From Veillonella sp. CHU740 (GTDB lineage: Bacteria > Bacillota > Negativicutes > Veillonellales > Veillonellaceae), in assembly GCF_003992055.1 (NCBI RefSeq), contig NZ_RQVD01000001.1:222422-286421 (forward strand): 64,000 bases of DNA, given 5' to 3'. Position numbers and translations under genes: made by a program. The notes below the pieces were generated by a model. The model saw only the letters and a program-made list of their open reading frames with translations, was not told where the DNA came from and searched no databases. The first letter of the stretch is position 1; each line of letters opens with the position of its first letter. Shown here piece by piece: positions 25,218 to 33,933 of the stretch.

Positions 25218-27548
25218 TTAAATTGTTCTGAATCGATTTGTCATGTTCCCCATCCATGTATAACCAATTAAAGTACTAGGTAACGGTGAATCATTTTCTA
25301 TTGTTATACTTGTGTCTGTATTTGTACCATGTATAGGTATTTTCCATTCACCTGTAATGATTGGGTGTACATTAATTCTATTTACTTCATTACCTACTTT
25401 ACGTCCTGTAAAATGATACTTTCGAATTGGTTTCCCTGTGCTTTGCACTAAGACAAACATGTTACCTGTTGATGAATATTGTAACTTTAAATACTGTAGG
25501 ATTAACCTATAGTTATCCATTGGTTGTGTGCCTTCTTGCTCTCTATGTTTAATGTAGATAGTAGATAGTTTAATTTTGTAATTATAAGCAATTCCTACAT
25601 AAGCTTTTTGGCCATTTAGATTTTCTACAAAAGGTATTGTAACTTTGTTGTCTGTCCCTTCAAATACTCTACCATCGTATAAGACAATAAAGTATTTAAA
25701 ATCTACGTCCCCTTGTGTTTCAAAATGTTCTTTTGCATTCCAGGTAAAGGTACTTAAGGTTTCATCATATGTACCCTGTAATGTAATGTTTTCTTTTCTG
25801 TCCATCATTAAACGATAAGGTTCTTTGTCAAAATCTTCTGTATTAAATGTGATATCCAGTCTTTCAAGACACACAAGGTTATCATATTTCATTAGCATGT
25901 ATAAGGATGAATTGATAAAGCCTAGCCCTAGGATTTCACCTTTAAATTGCCAATGCGACCAACTCGCTTGTAGTTTATGCTCTTGTGCATATAGATATTT
26001 ATATACATAGATTTTTGTCTTATCTGCCGTAGACAAAGCAAGCAATAAGTTTTCATTGGTGTTACTGATTAAATCATATACTGTATTAGCTATGTAGTTA
26101 GGTACATGGCTTGTTACATCGCTTGCATCCTTAATGGAGCTATCACTCGTTATTGCATAATATTCTTTTACAGAAGTATATTCAGCACGTTTTGATGTGA
26201 AATAAATGTTACGTCCACTTACTTCAGGTCTTACCGCTGTATCATTACTAAAGGCTGTAACCTGTGCTAAATAAGCATTCTTAGGACTTAAGACACCCTC
26301 TGCATGCAAGATAAATTGTGCGGAGTCACTAAACAATACAAGGTCTTGATTGAATGGTACTGCACTATGCAATGTAGACACCCTAGTACTTGATACACCT
26401 AGGTCTATCGGGTCTGTATCAATGATCCCTGTAGCACTATCTACAAAAAAGTTATAGTAATCGCCACTGCAACTAAGACACACATTTTCACCACTAATGA
26501 ACCCTAAACGGTTACGGAAGAAAAAGATATCTGTAATTTTGTTGTCTATGAATGAAGGGGTAGGGTTGCTGTCTTCATCTCCACTTAATCGTTTATCCCA
26601 TTCCAGTTCTTTTATTTCGAACGTATTATCACTGTTTCTTACTAGTGCATGTGGCATAGTACTTGCATCAATTGTGGTCTTTACACCATCCTTAACTGTT
26701 TCTTTCCATATATTGGCTTTTTCATCATATTTTAAATAATAGTCATCGTCTTTATTTGCATCACCACGAATTTTTACAATATATCCATCAGGAGCGGTGG
26801 ATGGTAAATCAGTAACTTTTGTTACTTCCCCTCGAATAACTTTCAGTGCTTGATTGTTAAACCCATCACTAGCGGTAACTTTCCCTTCTTTTATGTCTTG
26901 TAGGTAAATCCAATGAGCCCCTTTAATATGTTTTCTCCCGTGACTATTTAAACTAGTACTTAATGCGTTTGTTATGTAAATAGTATCTAACCACTTTGTG
27001 TCGTCTGGATCTTTCCCTGTAGGTGTTGAATGTAAGGCTATCTCTTTATTATTTAATTTTATAGAGTATAACCTCCCATATTGTCCTTCTTTGATAAAAA
27101 TTAATACCCCATCTGCATAGGCATTGCTTTCCATATCCTCTTTCATCCTTGTAACTTTTTCTGTATTACATATAAACGTATAATCAGCTTGTGTAATCGT
27201 ATGTATGTTTTCTAACGGCTTATTTGTTTGTATGTATGGATGTGTTGCATTCTTAATGGTATATTCATTACCTTTTAAATCGAACACTTGTACTCTTTCA
27301 CCATTAAAAGACACAAAGTACTGTTCTTTTTCATCACGATTAATTAAATGAATTTTAGGCTGTTTGTCTTGTACTAATTGAAATGATTTCAATTTCTTCA
27401 TTAATACTGTTGGTGGTCTTTTTTGTAGTCCATCAGCTTCTGTACTATATCCATTAATTTGTTCTTCTAATTGTTCTGCATGTCTAAGTATTGGGGGCTG
27501 TTGGCTTATACCTGCCACTATGTTCTTGATCGTCTGTGATACTCGCAT
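25218..27548 (-). CDS. Tail tubular protein B (T7 gp12-like nozzle)
   Basis: 776 residues (T7 gp12: 794). Forms the nozzle of the short tail. The N-terminus (VSQTIKNIVAGISQQPPILRHAEQLEEQINGYSTEADGLQKRPPT) is the hallmark of this family; further on, IDTDPIDLGVSSTRVSTLHSAVPFNQDLVLFSDSAQFIL and NIYFTSKRAEYTSVKEYY also fit. Two bases separate it from tail tube A. Confidence 0.95.
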   Translation of the reverse strand: MRVSQTIKNIVAGISQQPPILRHAEQLEEQINGYSTEADGLQKRPPTVLMKKLKSFQLVQDKQPKIHLINRDEKEQYFVSFNGERVQVFDLKGNEYTIKNATHPYIQTNKPLENIHTITQADYTFICNTEKVTRMKEDMESNAYADGVLIFIKEGQYGRLYSIKLNNKEIALHSTPTGKDPDDTKWLDTIYITNALSTSLNSHGRKHIKGAHWIYLQDIKEGKVTASDGFNNQALKVIRGEVTKVTDLPSTAPDGYIVKIRGDANKDDDYYLKYDEKANIWKETVKDGVKTTIDASTMPHALVRNSDNTFEIKELEWDKRLSGDEDSNPTPSFIDNKITDIFFFRNRLGFISGENVCLSCSGDYYNFFVDSATGIIDTDPIDLGVSSTRVSTLHSAVPFNQDLVLFSDSAQFILHAEGVLSPKNAYLAQVTAFSNDTAVRPEVSGRNIYFTSKRAEYTSVKEYYAITSDSSIKDASDVTSHVPNYIANTVYDLISNTNENLLLALSTADKTKIYVYKYLYAQEHKLQASWSHWQFKGEILGLGFINSSLYMLMKYDNLVCLERLDITFNTEDFDKEPYRLMMDRKENITLQGTYDETLSTFTWNAKEHFETQGDVDFKYFIVLYDGRVFEGTDNKVTIPFVENLNGQKAYVGIAYNYKIKLSTIYIKHREQEGTQPMDNYRLILQYLKLQYSSTGNMFVLVQSTGKPIRKYHFTGRKVGNEVNRINVHPIITGEWKIPIHGTNTDTSITIENDSPLPSTLIGYTWMGNMTNRFRTI

Positions 27549-27549
27549 A

Positions 27550-28122
27550 CTAACCTCTATTCATAAGTTGTTGAATTTCTGAATTGTTCGCCATGCTTGG
27601 ATGTGTCATATCAATTTCATAACTATAGAATCTTGCTCGTGCTCTTTGTTCTTCTTCGTATAGTTCTTGTGTTACTTGTCCATCCCCTAAATAACGGCTA
27701 CTAAATAATCTGCTTGCCCTTGCTGTAACGTATCGTTTGAACGCTGTAGGACAATCTTCAAACGGTACTAGAATAACTACACTTACCGTGATTGGAGATG
27801 TAAATGTAGATGTGTTATCTGTGAGTGAGAATAAGACACCACTTCTTTCTTGATATACTTTACCGTCCGTTCCTTTTAGTCTTAGGAAAGTAGGGCTCCA
27901 ATAAATGTATCCTGTTTGTGTGTCTGGTGTTAATGTATATTGTGGATGGTAATTAAAGCTCCATTGTTCTTCTTGTATCTCTTGTAAAACGCTATCTAAA
28001 ATACGTTTACAATTCATTACATCCACGTTTTCTACTTCTTCTAAAGTATCAACTGGAGCTTCGCCAATACTTGCTAACATTTCATTGATAGCATCTAGTG
28101 TTGTATTTGGTGTTATAATCAT
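27550..28122 (-). CDS. Tail tubular protein A (T7 gp11-like)
   Basis: 190 residues (T7 gp11: 196). The ring between portal and nozzle. The N-terminus (TTLDAINEMLASIGEAPVDTLEEVENVDVMNCKRILDSVLQEIQEEQWSFNY) is characteristic. I chose the ATG at 28122 because AAAGGA is at normal spacing; the ATG at 28131 lies directly against that site. It is the first gene after the Tphi-like terminator. Confidence 0.93.
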   Translation of the reverse strand: MIITPNTTLDAINEMLASIGEAPVDTLEEVENVDVMNCKRILDSVLQEIQEEQWSFNYHPQYTLTPDTQTGYIYWSPTFLRLKGTDGKVYQERSGVLFSLTDNTSTFTSPITVSVVILVPFEDCPTAFKRYVTARASRLFSSRYLGDGQVTQELYEEEQRARARFYSYEIDMTHPSMANNSEIQQLMNRG

Positions 28123-28173
28123 ACTTTTCATCCTTTCTTCAGGACAGTTTACTTTATTTATAATAGAACAGAC

Positions 28174-28206
28174 ACAAAAATAGGGAATAGTATTGCTACT
28201 ACTCCC
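28174..28206 (-). terminator. Terminator after the capsid gene (T7 Tphi position)
   Basis: On the minus strand GGGAGTAGTA-GCAA-TACTATTCCC (28183-28206), a 10-bp stem with one G-T pair and a GCAA tetraloop, then TATTTTTGT. T7 has its late terminator at the same place, between capsid and tail tube A. Confidence 0.85.
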
Positions 28207-28230
28207 TTAATTTGTTGTCTTTGGAATATC

Positions 28231-29202
28231 CTATTTAATGTTGCATACTGCTACTGCTTCTGGTCGTAAACCACCATGTCCCATAGCATATTTTGCCACA
28301 ATGTGGTCTGCTTGGTATTCCATACGGCGACCATGTTCGATTTGTAAATCTTTTAATTTTAAAGTACCTACGCAAGAACGGTGTCCAGCAATAAATGCTA
28401 CGTTTGTTAAGTCACTAGGGAATACATGCCCTACACCTTGCATAACGCCATTTGCGGATGTACCTGTGGAAATATTTGGTACTTCGATAACTTTAAAGCC
28501 TAACAATTTATCAAGATTACCGTCAACAATTGTAGCTACTGCACCATAATCACGATCAATAGCTGTTTTGCTTGCTAATAAAGAGTTATAGGCTTCTGGA
28601 GTGATATATACATATCGTTCATCCATTGGTACATAATTCTTAGTGAATTTTGCACGTACTTCCATTAAACCCTGAATTACTGCATCACCTAATGCTTGCG
28701 TGATACCTGTTGCTCCAGCACCTAATGTTTTTGTAATAACAGTACCACCGCCTAAGCCTGGTAATGTTTCTTGCTCTTTAGCAAGTTTTGCCATTTCAGC
28801 TAATACGGCTAAGTCTGCATGCTGTGCCAATGTTTCCCCTAATTGTTTGGAGTACTCTTGTCGCCAATCTACGTGGCTCATAGCATTATAAATATCTGTG
28901 ATTAATACATCAGACACAAGCAAGCCATCAATGTGGATTAACTTCTCGTTGTGTTTCATTTCTGTACGTGTATCATCAAGGTTAGCCCCTGCTTGTAAAT
29001 AACGTGCTTCTGCACGGCCACTTACTGGGAATTGTGCGGATTTACCGCTCTCAATTGTTTTTACAATGTGGTTAGGCATTACCAATGTTTGGCGGTTGAA
29101 TGCCGTTAATACCTCACCACTAAATACTTTTAACAAGGAATCAAGTGGTGTACCTGTTCCATTATTTTTACCTGGTTGTTGAATGTTAGTTAAGTTTGCC
29201 AT
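28231..29202 (-). CDS. Major capsid protein (T7 gp10-like)
   Basis: 323 residues (T7 gp10A: 345). HK97-fold shell protein. Characteristic stretches: FSGEVLTAFNRQTLVMPNHIVKTIESGKSAQFPVSGRAEARYLQAG, LIHIDGLLVSDVLITDIYNAMSHVDWRQEYSKQLGETLAQHAD, and C-terminal QIEHGRRMEYQADHIVAKYAMGHGGLRPEAV. The ATG follows AAAGGAG. Scaffold lies 14 bases upstream and a terminator follows. Confidence 0.95.
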   Translation of the reverse strand: MANLTNIQQPGKNNGTGTPLDSLLKVFSGEVLTAFNRQTLVMPNHIVKTIESGKSAQFPVSGRAEARYLQAGANLDDTRTEMKHNEKLIHIDGLLVSDVLITDIYNAMSHVDWRQEYSKQLGETLAQHADLAVLAEMAKLAKEQETLPGLGGGTVITKTLGAGATGITQALGDAVIQGLMEVRAKFTKNYVPMDERYVYITPEAYNSLLASKTAIDRDYGAVATIVDGNLDKLLGFKVIEVPNISTGTSANGVMQGVGHVFPSDLTNVAFIAGHRSCVGTLKLKDLQIEHGRRMEYQADHIVAKYAMGHGGLRPEAVAVCNIK

Positions 29203-29216
29203 TGTTCATTTCTCCT

Positions 29217-29951
29217 TTAATAATCAAATTTAGAATTAATAACTTTTTGCTCCACCATTTGTGTATAAGCTCTATCTCTTCCGTATCGCTTATCACTCAT
29301 CGCTTGTTGCATTTCATAGCTACTTGCAAAGCCTTCTTGTACGGCTCCTGTAGCACTGCCCCCACTCATAAACGTAGGGTTATTTGTTCCATAGGTATTT
29401 ACCATTTGTGTCTTTAACTGCCCTACAGTTGCTTGGATAATACCTAAGTTGCCTGTGTTAATTGCATCATTAAATAGATTGATTGCTGTATCACCTTGTG
29501 ATTGCACAAAAGACACAAAGGTATTCCACTCTTGCTCATTCCCTACATAGCTTTGTACCGTAGACACAAAAGCATTTGCCTCACGCTCTACGTTACGAAT
29601 ATAGTTATCAATTACTTCTTTAGGGTATCCAGCTTGAGTTAATTTACTTTGTGTCTCATTGGATAAACTACCGTTTTGTAGATATTCATTTTCTACTGCT
29701 GTAAAATCTACGCCACGTGCTTCTAAATCTTTTTGTAATGCATTCTCTGTGGCATTAATACTATCTACATCACTTTGGGTAATAGATGTATTAGTACCAC
29801 TTGTTTCTGTGTTCTGTTGGGTTTGTGTTCCCTCGGTTTGTGTACCCTCTGTTGGTGTAGTTTCGTTAGTCTGTGTTGTGTCTTGTGGAATACTTTCCTC
29901 ATTAACACTTACTTCATTTGTAACTACGCCTTCATTACTCGTTACCTCCAC
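29217..29951 (-). CDS. Capsid assembly scaffolding protein (T7 gp9-like)
   Basis: 244 residues (T7 gp9: 307), acidic, Thr/Gln/Asn-rich N-terminus (TPTEGTQTEGTQTQQNTETSGT) and a helical, more basic C-terminus (YEMQQAMSDKRYGRDRAYTQMVEQKVINS) that would contact the capsid protein. Starts with GTG at 29951, 8 bases after AAGGAGG, and overlaps the portal 3' end by 17 bases. Contains five copies of the AGACA(A/C)AA motif within about 480 bases, one of the densest clusters. Confidence 0.88.
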   Translation of the reverse strand: MEVTSNEGVVTNEVSVNEESIPQDTTQTNETTPTEGTQTEGTQTQQNTETSGTNTSITQSDVDSINATENALQKDLEARGVDFTAVENEYLQNGSLSNETQSKLTQAGYPKEVIDNYIRNVEREANAFVSTVQSYVGNEQEWNTFVSFVQSQGDTAINLFNDAINTGNLGIIQATVGQLKTQMVNTYGTNNPTFMSGGSATGAVQEGFASSYEMQQAMSDKRYGRDRAYTQMVEQKVINSKFDY

Positions 29952-31446
29952 CTTTTAATCCTCCTTCCATTGCTTGCATACCAATTTGTTGGGCTTGTGC
30001 TTCTTCTTGTTCCTGTTGTATTTCTTCCATTGTTTTAACTAACCCTTGCGTATCAATACCGATAGATGTTGCAAGTGATGTAATTAATTGTGGAATTTTT
30101 AAGAATGCTATGCCGTTTGGTAAAGCACCTAACATTTGAATAAATGTGCTATATTTACTAAAGTCATGCCCTCGCCCTAATGCTTCCATTCCTGTTGTAA
30201 TAGTAGGTTCAATAAAGCCGTCTGGTAGTTGTACTACTTCACCACGGCTCATGAGTTTTGCTAACAGTTGCCGTATAAGTGGTAGTTGTAACTCTTGCGT
30301 AAGGATCGCATAGACACCACCTAGGGTATCTTCTAACTCACGTGCTACCATACGAACCTCTTCAGCCGTTACCCGTTCAGCATTTCGTTGTACTGCACTA
30401 CTAATCAAAAAGACAAAACTCAATCGTTGCTCGATGTTATCCATGTAGTTTTTTGCGATAGCTAAGTCGTTATACTTTTGTGTCTGTAGTACTTGCACAT
30501 CCTCGACTCGTCCATCTATAAAATCACCACTTTTTGCTTCTTGTAGTTTTCGTGCTCTCGTCACGCCATTAGGGTGTACAAGGTAAATGATTTTACTCAT
30601 TACTGCGGATGTGAAAGATAATGCCTTTCCGTGGTTCTGCAATTCTTTTAAATCACCGTAGTATTGTTCTACAAACGAACGCCCATAATGTTCCCCATCC
30701 TGTTTACTCATTCGAATAGGTATATAAGGGCTTTTATTAATTGGAAATGTTTGGTCACTCCCTGCCACACGTTTACCGTTTAATTCCTGGAAAGACACAA
30801 ATTTATCTTGCTCTCTTACAATTAGTGTGTAGACTTCAAGCACTGTATCTTCTTTTGTACTTTCATCTACCATCGATAACAATTGTGGCGGTAGTGATCG
30901 TTTTGTTACTTTATCCCTTGTACATATCCTTAGGATGTTACCGATTGCATCACGCTCTACTACATAATCATGTAGGCTATATAACCTACTTCCGTTTTCT
31001 TTTGGAGGCAAAAAAAGAAGGCAATTTCCAGTTACTAATAACTGCAATATGCCTTCTTGAATGGTAATTCGTATTTGGTTTTCTTCAATACTGCGAATGA
31101 TTGTGTCTTCAATCTGCATCAGCTGTTGCTCCACTTCAGCTATTTTGTCTTCATGTCCTACTAATTGTCCTTTCATTTCAGGTGTTAGCCCTAGTCTAAA
31201 GAACTTTTCATTAGGCGGAAATAAAGCAAGCATGAGTTTTGATGTTAAGTTATTAACACCACGTGCACCAATGCTTGAATATAAATCATCTAGTGCCTTG
31301 TTACCATCGTCTGTTTCTTCACGGAATAAGATAGGAATAGTGACTTTAGCATTTTTAATTCCCCTATCTATATAGGGTTGTTTTGCTTGTGAAAGCTTTT
31401 TAAATACTTCTTTAGCTAATATTGCTTGTTCCTGTTGTGTCGCCAT
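29935..31446 (-). CDS. Portal (head-to-tail connector) protein (T7 gp8-like)
   Basis: 503 residues (T7 gp8: 536). Forms the dodecameric portal vertex. Family-typical stretches: YSSIGARGVNNLTSKLMLALFPPNEKFFRLGL, LKELQNHGKALSFTSAVMSKIIYLVHPNGVTRARKLQEAKSGDFIDGR and SAVQRNAERVTAEEVRMVARELEDTLGGVYAILTQELQLPLIRQLL. C-terminus is Gln/Glu-rich. Confidence 0.95.
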   Translation of the reverse strand: MATQQEQAILAKEVFKKLSQAKQPYIDRGIKNAKVTIPILFREETDDGNKALDDLYSSIGARGVNNLTSKLMLALFPPNEKFFRLGLTPEMKGQLVGHEDKIAEVEQQLMQIEDTIIRSIEENQIRITIQEGILQLLVTGNCLLFLPPKENGSRLYSLHDYVVERDAIGNILRICTRDKVTKRSLPPQLLSMVDESTKEDTVLEVYTLIVREQDKFVSFQELNGKRVAGSDQTFPINKSPYIPIRMSKQDGEHYGRSFVEQYYGDLKELQNHGKALSFTSAVMSKIIYLVHPNGVTRARKLQEAKSGDFIDGRVEDVQVLQTQKYNDLAIAKNYMDNIEQRLSFVFLISSAVQRNAERVTAEEVRMVARELEDTLGGVYAILTQELQLPLIRQLLAKLMSRGEVVQLPDGFIEPTITTGMEALGRGHDFSKYSTFIQMLGALPNGIAFLKIPQLITSLATSIGIDTQGLVKTMEEIQQEQEEAQAQQIGMQAMEGGLKGGGNE

Positions 31447-31459
31447 ATCTTTTTATTCC

Positions 31460-31693
31460 TTACATATTTGTTGCATTATAATCTGTACCGCCTGTGTTAC
31501 GATCAATTAATAATGACTTACGGCCTTTCTTCTGTTTTGTCTGCCCTAATTGTGGTGCTTCAGGTGTTTCTGCTTCTGTTTTTGGCACCAGGTCTTGTGC
31601 TCTAACCGTTGGTTGTGGAATTGTAATTGTTTTATTTCCACCTCCAAATAATCCTCCAAAGATACTACCTAAAAGATGTCCTAAAAAACTCAT
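31460..31693 (-). CDS. Small virion-associated protein (T7 gp7.3-like in position)
   Basis: 77 residues. Gly/Phe-rich hydrophobic N-terminus (LGHLLGSIFGGLFGGG), Pro-rich centre, and a C-terminal KGRKSLLIDRNTGGTDYN. The (G)RxSLLI motif near the C-terminus is frequent in small tail or adsorption proteins of short-tailed phages. Lies just upstream of the portal; its start overlaps the DUF3310 gene stop by four bases (ATGA). Function inferred from motif and place. Confidence 0.65.
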   Translation of the reverse strand: MSFLGHLLGSIFGGLFGGGNKTITIPQPTVRAQDLVPKTEAETPEAPQLGQTKQKKGRKSLLIDRNTGGTDYNATNM

Positions 31694-31932
31694 TCTGTCT
31701 CACCCCCTTTCATTTCATTTTCAATTAGCCATTGTAAATATACTTTTGCTTTTTCTAAATCTTGTACTTTGTTGTCTTTCTTTCCAGCACGGATAAGATA
31801 CTTTAATGTATTTCCATGACAGAAACCACTAAATTCTTCTTTAGACAAAACAGCCCTAAGCACATCTATACTTTCAATGTCTCCTAAGCCTTTCAATTTA
31901 TAATGACTAGGAGATACTACTGGGTCATTCAT
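31690..31932 (-). CDS. DUF3310 protein (T7 gp1.7 nucleotide kinase-like)
   Basis: 80 residues. Contains the DUF3310 signature: SPSHYKLKGLGDIESIDVLRAVLS, GFCHGNTLKYLIRAGKKDNKVQDLEKAKVYLQWLIENE. The family includes the C-terminal part of T7 gp1.7, a nucleotide kinase, and is common in phages. Overlaps its neighbours by four bases each side, so it is translationally coupled. The family is firm, the activity is not shown. Confidence 0.85.
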   Translation of the reverse strand: MNDPVVSPSHYKLKGLGDIESIDVLRAVLSKEEFSGFCHGNTLKYLIRAGKKDNKVQDLEKAKVYLQWLIENEMKGGETE

Positions 31933-32126
31933 ACGTTATACCTCTTTTCGTCTTGTTCCTGTTTAATACGATGTAACAGTGCTAGTAGTTCTGTTCTAAG
32001 ACACAAAGCACCGATTACTTTATCACTATTCCATCCTTGCTTATTAAGTAGATAGTCTAAACTAAAATTCTCTTCAATAAATTCTACAAGGTTACTATGT
32101 ACATATACATCTTCACGATTTACCAT
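31929..32126 (-). CDS. Small hypothetical protein
   Basis: 65 residues, helical and acidic (VHSNLVEFIEENFSLDYLLNKQGWNSDKVIGALCLRTELLALLHRIKQEQDEKRYNV). Overlaps the DUF3310 gene by four bases and starts 3 bases after the exonuclease stop. No recognised domain. Confidence 0.6.
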   Translation of the reverse strand: MVNREDVYVHSNLVEFIEENFSLDYLLNKQGWNSDKVIGALCLRTELLALLHRIKQEQDEKRYNV

Positions 32127-32129
32127 AAT

Positions 32130-32936
32130 TTAAAAGTCCTCCTGTTGTGCTTTTAAATCTAAGATAGGTAGTTTCTTTTTGTCTGTATTTGGTAGCCATA
32201 ACCGGATACGTTGGTTCTTTTTGTCGTAAAAACCTTTACGTAAAATAAAAGCAAGGCGTGCATTCGTGAGGGCTTCCTCTTCTGTGCTACCTTGCTTTTT
32301 ATACATATTCACAACGTTTGTCCAATTGTATCCTTCTTTGTCTAGGTGTCTTTCTGCTCTTGAGATACCTATGTTAGGACACCCTTTATAATTGTCAGTA
32401 GGATCACCTGTTAACGTTTGGATTAGATGAAAGTTATCTGATGCTTCTTTATCGTACTCATAAAATATATTACGTGAAAAGTCATAAAATCTGCTAGGGA
32501 CTGTACGTAAATCCTTATCACCACTGATTACAATTGTGTCTTTAGAGTTTGCTTGTAACCCTAAGCAATCATCGGCTTCAAGCCATGGTAGACAAACAGC
32601 ATTATAACTATTCATTACCCATTCTCTCATAGGTGCATATAATATTGGCCGTCTTTTCTCACCACGGTTTGCTTTATAATCAGGGTAAATAAGGTTTCTA
32701 AAGTTGTGCTCATTGTCTGATAAACACATAATTACTTCATACTCCCCCTCTATCTCCCAATGTTCACATACTAACTCAATTAAATCTCGTACGTGATTAT
32801 CAAAATGGATAATAGCTTCATTTAAAGTGCCATGTAATGTATATAAATCATCATACCAATGTACTACATGTTCTGCCTTTTCACATGCGATATATAATAG
32901 CATGTCTGCATCAAATAATAGTTTCGTCAAAGCCAT
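32130..32936 (-). CDS. 5'-3' exonuclease (T7 gp6-like)
   Basis: 268 residues (T7 gp6: 300). Removes RNA primers and degrades host DNA; FEN-1-like fold. Visible acidic and structural motifs: LLFDADMLLYIACEK at the N-terminus, IMCLSDNEHNFRNLIYPDYKANRGEKRRP, CLPWLEADDCLGL, IVISGDKDLRTVP and LTGDPTDNYKGCPNIG, which hold the metal-binding Asp residues. I chose the ATG at 32936, where the protein begins MALTKLLFDAD as in relatives; the longer reading to 32963 adds nothing recognisable. It overlaps the upstream coiled-coil gene by 26 bases. Confidence 0.92.
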   Translation of the reverse strand: MALTKLLFDADMLLYIACEKAEHVVHWYDDLYTLHGTLNEAIIHFDNHVRDLIELVCEHWEIEGEYEVIMCLSDNEHNFRNLIYPDYKANRGEKRRPILYAPMREWVMNSYNAVCLPWLEADDCLGLQANSKDTIVISGDKDLRTVPSRFYDFSRNIFYEYDKEASDNFHLIQTLTGDPTDNYKGCPNIGISRAERHLDKEGYNWTNVVNMYKKQGSTEEEALTNARLAFILRKGFYDKKNQRIRLWLPNTDKKKLPILDLKAQQEDF

Positions 32937-33108
32937 TTTCACTAAACCCATGAATGTAGCCACGTAAATAAGCTACTTTGTTGTTTGCATTATTTAATTC
33001 TAATCGGTAATTGTCTACATCATCTGTTAAGGTCTCTACCGTATTTTCTAAGACAAAAATTTTTGTCTGTAAATCTCTGATACGTTTTTCGTAATCTTCA
33101 GTAGTCAT
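32911..33108 (-). CDS. Small coiled-coil protein
   Basis: 65 residues with a heptad-like pattern (YEKRIRDLQTKIFVLENTVETLTDDVDNYRLELNNANNKVAYL), so probably a dimeric coiled coil. The gene contains a perfect 18-bp palindrome made of two facing AGACAAAA motifs (33051-33068). Function unknown; in the replication block upstream of the exonuclease. Confidence 0.6.
   Translation of the reverse strand: MTTEDYEKRIRDLQTKIFVLENTVETLTDDVDNYRLELNNANNKVAYLRGYIHGFSENGFDETII
33051..33068. repeat. Perfect palindrome of two facing AGACAAAA motifs
   Basis: AGACAAAAATTTTTGTCT, 18 bp, inside the small coiled-coil gene. It is the only place where two motif copies face each other without spacing. Confidence 0.8.
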
Positions 33109-33123
33109 ATCTTATTTGCTCCT

Positions 33124-33342
33124 TTACCAATCTAAAAGTTTTATAAGTACTTGCTGTGTAGGTAATAGCATTGGAATCGCTAAGCCTAAAAAGGCTAAAA
33201 GTAACCCACATATAGTTAGTTTAAAATTATGTAAATCTGCGTTTATACCAGTCATAAGTAATCCAATTGGAATACATGTAATAGCCACTAAGAACTTAGA
33301 TGTAATATATACATCCATCAAATACTCATGCCATGGTGTCAT
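33124..33342 (-). CDS. Small membrane protein
   Basis: 72 residues with two probable membrane helices (FLVAITCIPIGLLMTGI and LTICGLLLAFLGLAIPMLL) joined by a short loop. The ATG at 33342 directly precedes TACTAA-type spacing after AAGGAGG. Starts one base after the stop of the Cys-rich gene. Function unknown. Confidence 0.65.
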   Translation of the reverse strand: MTPWHEYLMDVYITSKFLVAITCIPIGLLMTGINADLHNFKLTICGLLLAFLGLAIPMLLPTQQVLIKLLDW

Positions 33343-33343
33343 A

Positions 33344-33550
33344 CTAATACCTCCTTACGTTTCGTCTCCATTGGAATGTCTTTCTGTTTTTAAAACAAGT
33401 ACTATCACTACTTGGATAATAAAAAATCTGCATAGTAAATAAACGGTCTTTACATTCTTTATCTTTTTCTGCCCTAAAAGATAGATAAGCGGAGCACCTA
33501 TCGTGACAGCCCACTTCTCTATATGGACAATTTTTACAAGGTGCGTCCAT
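33344..33550 (-). CDS. Cys-rich putative zinc-binding protein
   Basis: 68 residues. The first half, PCKNCPYREVGCHDRCSAYLSF, is a pattern (CxxCPxRxxGCHxxCxxY) found in many small phage proteins of unknown role and likely holds one zinc ion. AAGGA precedes the ATG at 33550. Another reading frame covers the same bases but lacks the cysteine pattern. Confidence 0.7.
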   Translation of the reverse strand: MDAPCKNCPYREVGCHDRCSAYLSFRAEKDKECKDRLFTMQIFYYPSSDSTCFKNRKTFQWRRNVRRY

Positions 33551-33567
33551 AGTTCGTCCTTAATCAT

Positions 33568-33933
33568 TTATGCTTCTTCGTAATACAGCTGTTCCTTTAA
33601 AGAATCAGTCATATCACCAAAATGTCCCCTTACTCCATGTGTACAACCACCTAATACAACGGAACAGTAACCTATTTTATCTGTCCAAATACTACGGAAT
33701 AGGTAGTGCATCCCTTGTAAAAATAAGTCAAGGTTTCTGTCCCCATATTCTTCAGGAGCTGTTAAGTAATCATCCACATTAGATACAAGTGCATCACATG
33801 CAGTAAATACTGCTATTGCTTGTGCAATGGTAGGTTCTGTATAAATTGATGTAGTAATAACTGACTCATTTAATCCGTTTCTTACAATAAGTGCATTAGT
33901 TTTTAATGCTTCTAACCTTTCTAAGTTAAACAT
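33568..33933 (-). CDS. Hypothetical protein of the replication region
   Basis: 121 residues from the ATG at 33933, which has GGAGGATACCGAG upstream; the reading to 33975 starts inside the previous gene. Soluble, acidic C-terminus, with LVSNVDDYLTAPEEYGDRNLDLFLQGMHYLFRSIW. Overlaps the upstream gene by eight bases. No recognised family. Confidence 0.6.
   Translation of the reverse strand: MFNLERLEALKTNALIVRNGLNESVITTSIYTEPTIAQAIAVFTACDALVSNVDDYLTAPEEYGDRNLDLFLQGMHYLFRSIWTDKIGYCSVVLGGCTHGVRGHFGDMTDSLKEQLYYEEA

Noticed and set aside
33355..33567. Alternative 70-residue frame over the Cys-rich gene
   Set aside because: The other frame has the conserved CxxCPxR...GCHxxC pattern and its own ribosome site.
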